Below are positions 59,354-64,000 of a stretch of DNA of 64,000 nucleotides, one piece after another. Source of the DNA: Ignavibacteriales bacterium (lineage in GTDB: Bacteria > Bacteroidota > Ignavibacteria > Ignavibacteriales > Ignavibacteriaceae); the NCBI GenBank assembly GCA_016714125.1, contig JADJNX010000005.1, positions 62,001-126,000 on the forward strand, written 5' to 3'. A program made the translations under genes and the position numbers. Under the pieces are notes generated by a model. It was given only the letters and a program-made list of their open reading frames with translations. It had not been told where the DNA came from and did not search any database. Positions within the stretch are counted from its first letter, which is position 1. Every line of letters starts with the position of its first letter.

Positions 59354-61428
59354 ATGAAGATATACCAATTAGTATTCGCCGTCATTTACTTTTCTTCCTC
59401 ACTCCTCGCTCAGCAGGAGATCCGGTCTATTTCCAGGCTTTCTAAAGATGATAATACAAAATTTACATCTGTTGGAAATATCGGAATAACCATCACAAAC
59501 TTTGGTACCTATGGGCATGGTTTTGCACTTATGGCCTCAGAATCCATCAATGGAATATCCAAAGGGAAGTGGTATAGAGCATATATTTGACGGTGGACTA
59601 TATATCGGTGGATTTGTTAGTAACGATTCACTTGGCTCCGGCAGACTTGGTCCCTTTGTTACCACAGGAGCTGTTGATGCAGCTTCAGTCTCAGCTCGCG
59701 GTGGCGGATTTGAGTTTACAAATGACAGAGAGTCCAGAATAGTTGAGAGGTCTTCATTATTAACCTCAAGATATTATAAACCTGAAGCGGTGTCACACCA
59801 GGATTTTGTTATCGAATTTAATGATACCAATCTTGTTTGGGAAAATAATGAACCAATTCAGGAACATTCTCCCTTGGGTCTTGGTGTTCATCTCGAAACA
59901 TATGCCTGGAACTTTCCCTTCGCCGATTTCTTCGTAATCTTCAACTACACCATTAAAAATGTAAGCAACAAATATGTTGACAGTGTTTATGTTGGTCTCT
60001 GGACTGATGCAGTTGTAAGAAATACAAAAGTAACTTCACCGGGCGGATCAGCGTTTTTTAATAAAGGTGGAAACGGATTTATGGATTCGATAGATGTTGC
60101 TTATGAGTTTGACTCAAATGGGGATATCGGATTCACAGACAGTTATCTGGGTGTTCAGTTTCTTGGATCTGACACACCACACGACAGTGTAAATTATGTA
60201 AGCTGGCAATTTAGAAACACTGCCGATCCACTTTTCTTTGCTCCTCAGACAGATCAGGAAAGATATGTAAAACTTCAGGGTTATTTTGGTGGTAACACCC
60301 GATATAATGCCGGAGTTACACCAGCCACTCTCAAATCTCCTTCAAACCGTTCTTTTATGATTTCCGCAGGCAGTTTCAAAAGGATCGCCCCGGAGACTCA
60401 ATTAATGTGGTTTTGCAATTTTAGGTGCCAAAAAATTTGGTGATGATCCTGCAGCTCTTGATAGTGACTTGCAGAAAAAAACGCTCGCTGCAAATGCTGA
60501 TTGGGCTAAAAGAGCTTACAGTGGAGAAGATAAAAGCATAAAAAATATTCTTGAGCCCGGTGAAGATTTAAACGGGAATGGAAAGTTGGACAGATACATT
60601 CTTCCTGCACCTCCCGTTTCACCTAAAGTTGTTGCTGTCCCACAAAATGGAAAAGTATCACTCTATTGGGATAAATCAGCCGAACAGAGTATTGACCCTA
60701 TCTCAGGTGTAAAAGATTTTGAAGGTTACAGGTTATACAGATCCAATGCAGGGTTTGATTTCCAGAATAATGCAAACGATGCACAGGCATTGGTCCAGAT
60801 GGCAGAGTTTGACAGCACAGGTAACTCACTCTTCTTCAACACAGGTTTCAATTATGTTAAACTCCCGCAGGCTGTTAAGTTTGAGGGGGATAACACAGAA
60901 TACTGGTACAGATTTGAAGTTGATAATCTGTTAAACGGCTGGCAATATCTTTTTAACGTTTCCGCATTTGACAAGGGTGATCCTGTTAACAGGATTGAAA
61001 GTCTTGAATCCAGCTTTTTATTTAATGTAAAAAGAATAATCCCCGGTACAACACCAACCTCTCAGGAAGATGTTGAAATTGGCGTATATCCAAATCCTTA
61101 TTATGGAAACGCTTATTGGGATGGATCATTTGAAAGATTAAGAAAAATATATTTTTACAATTTACCGGCGCGAGCTGAGATTGTTATCTACACACTGGCA
61201 GGGGATGTTATCAAAAAACTTGATCATGACGGCAACAGCAATGGCAGTGAATTGAGATGGTTTGAAAATTTTTCACCCGGCGGAACTCAGGTTATGTCAG
61301 GTGGAGAGCACGCATGGGATCTGATTTCTGATGGAGATCAGGCAATTGCAACAGGTTTATATCTTTTCTCGGTTAAAGATTTAAATACCGGGAAAATCAA
61401 AACCGGAAAGTTTTTAGTAATCAAATAA
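59354..61428 (+). CDS. Large exported protein with type IX-like C-terminal domain (three frameshifts)
   Basis: About 691 residues after repair. Signal peptide at 1-19 (SSLLAQ). The middle is beta-rich with WPQNPSMEYPKGSGIEH, DGGLYIGGF and GLWTDAVVRNTKVTSPGG, a pattern I know from uncharacterised secreted proteins of Ignavibacteria and related phyla. A fibronectin-like region (VSLYWDKSAEQSIDP, GYRLYRSNAGFDF) leads to a VYPNPYYGNAYWDGS sorting-type domain ending KTGKFLVIK. Breaks are at 59529-59532, in the C run at 60388-60391 and in the T4 run at 60411-60414. Function unknown. Confidence 0.72.
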
Positions 61429-61441
61429 AAAAGGAAAAAGA

Positions 61442-63532
61442 ATGAAAAAATCTTTTTTACTCATCGCATTTTTACTAACGGGTGTTGCTTTTTCGCAGCA
61501 GTATCCATTAGTAACAATTCAACAATTGACTCAGACTCCTGATTCACTTCTTGGATCGGGAATTGAATATTCCGACTACCTCGGTGATACAGTCAGGTTT
61601 AGAGGACTTATTACTGTAAAACCCTTGGTTGACCCTTCAACTGACCGTAGAAGAGTTATCGCTGCCGGTGGCAGATGGTATGCCTATGTTCAGGATATAA
61701 ATGGTTTACCATTTGGTGGAATCTCGGTTATTCAAAATGATACAACCGGAGTAAACCAAAGTTCAGGATTTGATCTTACAGATACAGCCCAGGTTTGGGA
61801 ATTTACTGCTGTAATTTCTGTTTTTTCAGGTAACACCGTTCAGGCAAATTTACTTGTAAATCCTCCTGTTCCTGTTGATTTTGTATCCCAGGAAGTTAAA
61901 AGGCCAAATCCGGTTGAACTCCCAATGACTACCTTCATGGAAGGTGGAGTTCTCAAAGGAGAAGGCGAAAAATATGAGGGTATGTATGTTGTGATCAGAA
62001 ATGTTCTGACCAGTGACAGAAACAACTCCTCAGGAACCTTCCGTTTTAATGATGGAAATGGTAACTACATGACAATGTATGATCAATCAGGTTTTTTCAC
62101 AAAAAGAGCACATCGTTTAACAGGTTTGACAGATTATGATGCACCTGCTGACGGAACATTTCTTGAGTTTATCCGTGGAACAGTTCACACCAGAGCAGAT
62201 GGTTATTATATTGTACCGTTATATCCCGGTGACATGGTAGTTGGTGCAACACCTCCTTCAATTTCCAGTATTACAAGAAATAATGGTTATGTTGGACGTA
62301 ATGTCCCCGTAGAAATTTCATCAAGAATCGTTGATCTTGATGGTAGAATCACCTCTGCAAAAGTTTATTTCAGAGTAAACAGAGGTGGATATACAGAATT
62401 GCAACTCACCCGTGGAGTAGCTGATACCAACATGTTCTCTGCAACCATTCCGGGTGTTGATTCTGATTCAGCTTGGGTAGATTATTTCTTCTGGGCTCAG
62501 GACAATGAAAACAGAATAACAATGAATCCTGCTGATACTGCAAGAAACAGATGGTTTTATCCTGTACTTACCAGACCTCTTTCAATCCAGGATGTTCAAT
62601 ACAGCCCTTATGGATCAGGTTTCAGTGCTCTGAATAACTATCGTCTTAACCTTACCGGTGTTGTAACTGCGGATACTTCAGATATTCCGGGTTTTGGTTC
62701 TACAGCATTAAGAGTTTACATTCAAAACGGTTCAACTCCATGGTCCGGTATCTGGGTTAAAGGTTTTGATGCATTAAACCTCAAACGAGGCGATAATGTA
62801 ACCGTAAGTGGTAAAGTAGTTGAAGATTTCAGCGTTACCTGTCTTGATTCAGTTACTGCGATTGTAGTTAATTCAACAGGTAACACAGTTCCTGAGCCAA
62901 TCGCATTGGCAACCGGTACAATCGGTGCTAAAGCAAGTGGTGTTGTTGATGCTGAACAATATGAAAGTGTTTTAATTAAATACACCAATCCAATTATCAC
63001 CAAAACCAATGCTGATGCAGGTGGTAATTTTGGTGAAATGCTTGTTGATGATAATTCAGGTGGTACCCGCGTTGAATTACAGGATGGTAACCATTCTTAT
63101 CATAACAACTGGGAACCTGCACTTCCGGGAATTCAAGTTGATTCACTCGCAAGATTTAACTCTATTACAGGCGTTCTTTATTTCTCGTTTTCAAATTACA
63201 AGTTGACTCCAAGAAAAGATGCCGATTTTGTAGGCTATACAACCGATGTAAAAGATAATTTGGTGCCTGCAGAATTTGCATTAAAACAAAATTATCCAAA
63301 TCCATTCAACCCTTCAACTGCTATTGAATTCAGCATTCCAAAGGGACAGAATGTTAAACTTGAGATATTTGATGTTCTCGGAAGAAGCGTTCAGACAATT
63401 ATTAATGAATACAAAGAAGCAGGTAACTATAAAGTTTACTTTAATGCCTCAGCTTTGCCTTCAGGAGTCTATCTTTATAAGATTGAGTCCGGTTTGAATT
63501 CTTCTGTTAAAAAAATGATCTTAATGAAATAA
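61442..63532 (+). CDS. Secreted protein with OB-fold-like domains and T9SS type A sorting domain
   Basis: 696 residues, intact. Signal peptide at 1-18 (AFSQQ). Two OB-fold-like modules are suggested by DTVRFRGLITVKP near the N-terminus and NYRLNLTGVVTADTSDIP with GDNVTVSGKVVEDFS in the middle; such modules also occur in secreted nucleases and adhesins. No nuclease catalytic motif is seen. The C-terminus (KQNYPNPFNPSTAIEFSIP to KKMILMK) is a strong type IX sorting domain. It follows the previous exported gene by 13 bases and probably shares its transcript. Confidence 0.85.
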   Translation: MKKSFLLIAFLLTGVAFSQQYPLVTIQQLTQTPDSLLGSGIEYSDYLGDTVRFRGLITVKPLVDPSTDRRRVIAAGGRWYAYVQDINGLPFGGISVIQNDTTGVNQSSGFDLTDTAQVWEFTAVISVFSGNTVQANLLVNPPVPVDFVSQEVKRPNPVELPMTTFMEGGVLKGEGEKYEGMYVVIRNVLTSDRNNSSGTFRFNDGNGNYMTMYDQSGFFTKRAHRLTGLTDYDAPADGTFLEFIRGTVHTRADGYYIVPLYPGDMVVGATPPSISSITRNNGYVGRNVPVEISSRIVDLDGRITSAKVYFRVNRGGYTELQLTRGVADTNMFSATIPGVDSDSAWVDYFFWAQDNENRITMNPADTARNRWFYPVLTRPLSIQDVQYSPYGSGFSALNNYRLNLTGVVTADTSDIPGFGSTALRVYIQNGSTPWSGIWVKGFDALNLKRGDNVTVSGKVVEDFSVTCLDSVTAIVVNSTGNTVPEPIALATGTIGAKASGVVDAEQYESVLIKYTNPIITKTNADAGGNFGEMLVDDNSGGTRVELQDGNHSYHNNWEPALPGIQVDSLARFNSITGVLYFSFSNYKLTPRKDADFVGYTTDVKDNLVPAEFALKQNYPNPFNPSTAIEFSIPKGQNVKLEIFDVLGRSVQTIINEYKEAGNYKVYFNASALPSGVYLYKIESGLNSSVKKMILMK

Positions 63533-63546
63533 ATTTCTTAATCACA

Positions 63547-63567
63547 GGGAGATCCAAAAGGGTCTCC
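63547..63567 (+). terminator. Hairpin after the OB-fold T9SS gene
   Basis: GGGAGA/TCTCCC stem with a 9-base loop, but only a weak T tract follows, so it may attenuate rather than end transcription into the next lipoprotein gene. Confidence 0.5.
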
Positions 63568-63579
63568 CTCAGGTTTTGT

Positions 63580-64000
63580 ATGATGCTCAATAAAAAAATT
63601 CTCTTACTGTTTTTTTTAGCGTTGATGGTTTTGGGTCTGTCCTCATGTTCAGACACTATGACCGGAAACCCTGTGGGTAACCAACCACCCCAAACGCATC
63701 TGTTCCTTTATCCCGATTCCACAATCTCACAACAACCCAGTAAACTAACGGTTAACTGGTGGGGTGATGATCCTGATGGACTCGTGGTTGGCTATTACTT
63801 TAGCTGGGATGAGCGAACTTGGGCTTTCACAACAAAAAACGATAGTGCTTTTGCACTCCAGATAGGAGCTGCTGATACTTCTTATTTCTTTGAAGTGTGT
63901 GCAGTTGACAACTCCGGTAACGGAGTTTATGATAACTCAATAGTTCAAAACGGAATCAATTTTGGACCTGAACCATTTGTTGATGTGAATGGGAATGGTG
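63580..64000 (+). CDS. Predicted lipoprotein, N-terminal part (cut by window edge)
   Basis: At least 140 residues; the frame is open to the end of the window. It starts at ATG 63580 or 63583. A lipobox (LMVLGLSSCSD) marks it as a lipoprotein. The mature chain has a fibronectin-like start (LTVNWWGDDPDGLVVGYYFS) and EVCAVDNSGNGVYDNS, as in the extracellular modules of Ignavibacteria surface proteins. It follows two T9SS-type genes on the same strand. Function unknown. Confidence 0.75.
   Translation, partial: MMLNKKILLLFFLALMVLGLSSCSDTMTGNPVGNQPPQTHLFLYPDSTISQQPSKLTVNWWGDDPDGLVVGYYFSWDERTWAFTTKNDSAFALQIGAADTSYFFEVCAVDNSGNGVYDNSIVQNGINFGPEPFVDVNGNG

Noticed and set aside
1..64000. CRISPR arrays, insertion sequences, prophage or restriction/defence genes
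   Set aside because: Looked for direct repeats with spacers, transposase, integrase, capsid and nuclease motifs; none found.

Overview
The window looks like a chromosome segment from a Bacteroidota-lineage bacterium, most likely Ignavibacteria. It is AT-rich. Secreted proteins end in type IX secretion C-terminal domains with the NYPNPFNPST-type motif common in Ignavibacteria. One promoter upstream of lpd fits the Bacteroidota pattern TTTG-N20-TAnnTTTG. Gene content is that of a free-living heterotroph. I see no phage, insertion sequence, CRISPR array or conjugative element.

Layout. 1-8914: end of murB, an SbtA-like permease, small accessory genes, two tRNA-Ser genes, a MATE exporter, a PspC/LiaF-like envelope-stress pair, an uncharacterised Cys-motif protein and a queuosine-precursor transporter. 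8918-12914: a very large TPR protein with three tandem CbbX/SpoVK-type AAA+ modules. 13066-15101: groES-groL under a perfect CIRCE operator. 15251-22084: a T9SS cargo protein, tpx, an AI-2E family permease, asnS, and a low-molecular-weight phosphatase/fructosamine kinase pair. 22085-27386: a PspA-centred cluster (AdoMet decarboxylase, YjfI-like protein, PspA, DUF4178, lipoprotein-DUF350 fusion, membrane spermidine synthase-like protein). 27449-29678: UPF0316 and PiT transporters. 29837-35367: a heavy-metal RND tripartite pump, convergent with a second TetR-TolC-HlyD-RND operon (35415-41543). 41736-44728: SugE-like SMR, tRNA-Phe and tRNA-Leu, and a BNR-repeat T9SS protein. 44860-49722: purC-pgsA-pgpA-cinA-recA-recX. 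49725-59272: flavin reductase-like protein, acetoacetyl-CoA synthetase, then lpd-lipB-E1-E2-lipA, which encodes a lipoylated 2-oxoacid dehydrogenase and the enzymes that lipoylate it. 59354-64000: three consecutive exported proteins.

The sequence carries about 30 apparent single-base frameshifts, mostly one missing base in short A/T or G/C runs. They hit essential genes such as recA (three) and lipA, so most are probably sequencing or assembly errors. I give reconstructed gene extents and mark each break. Two genes, pgpA and acetoacetyl-CoA synthetase, also lack internal segments of about 40 and 100 or more codons, which simple indels do not explain.

The most interesting system is the PspA-polyamine-DUF350 cluster at 22085-27386. 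It parallels the E. coli yjfIJKLMC operon and probably serves membrane maintenance. The PspC/LiaF-like pair at 5884-7224 may belong to the same stress network. The triple AAA+ protein is the second most interesting item.
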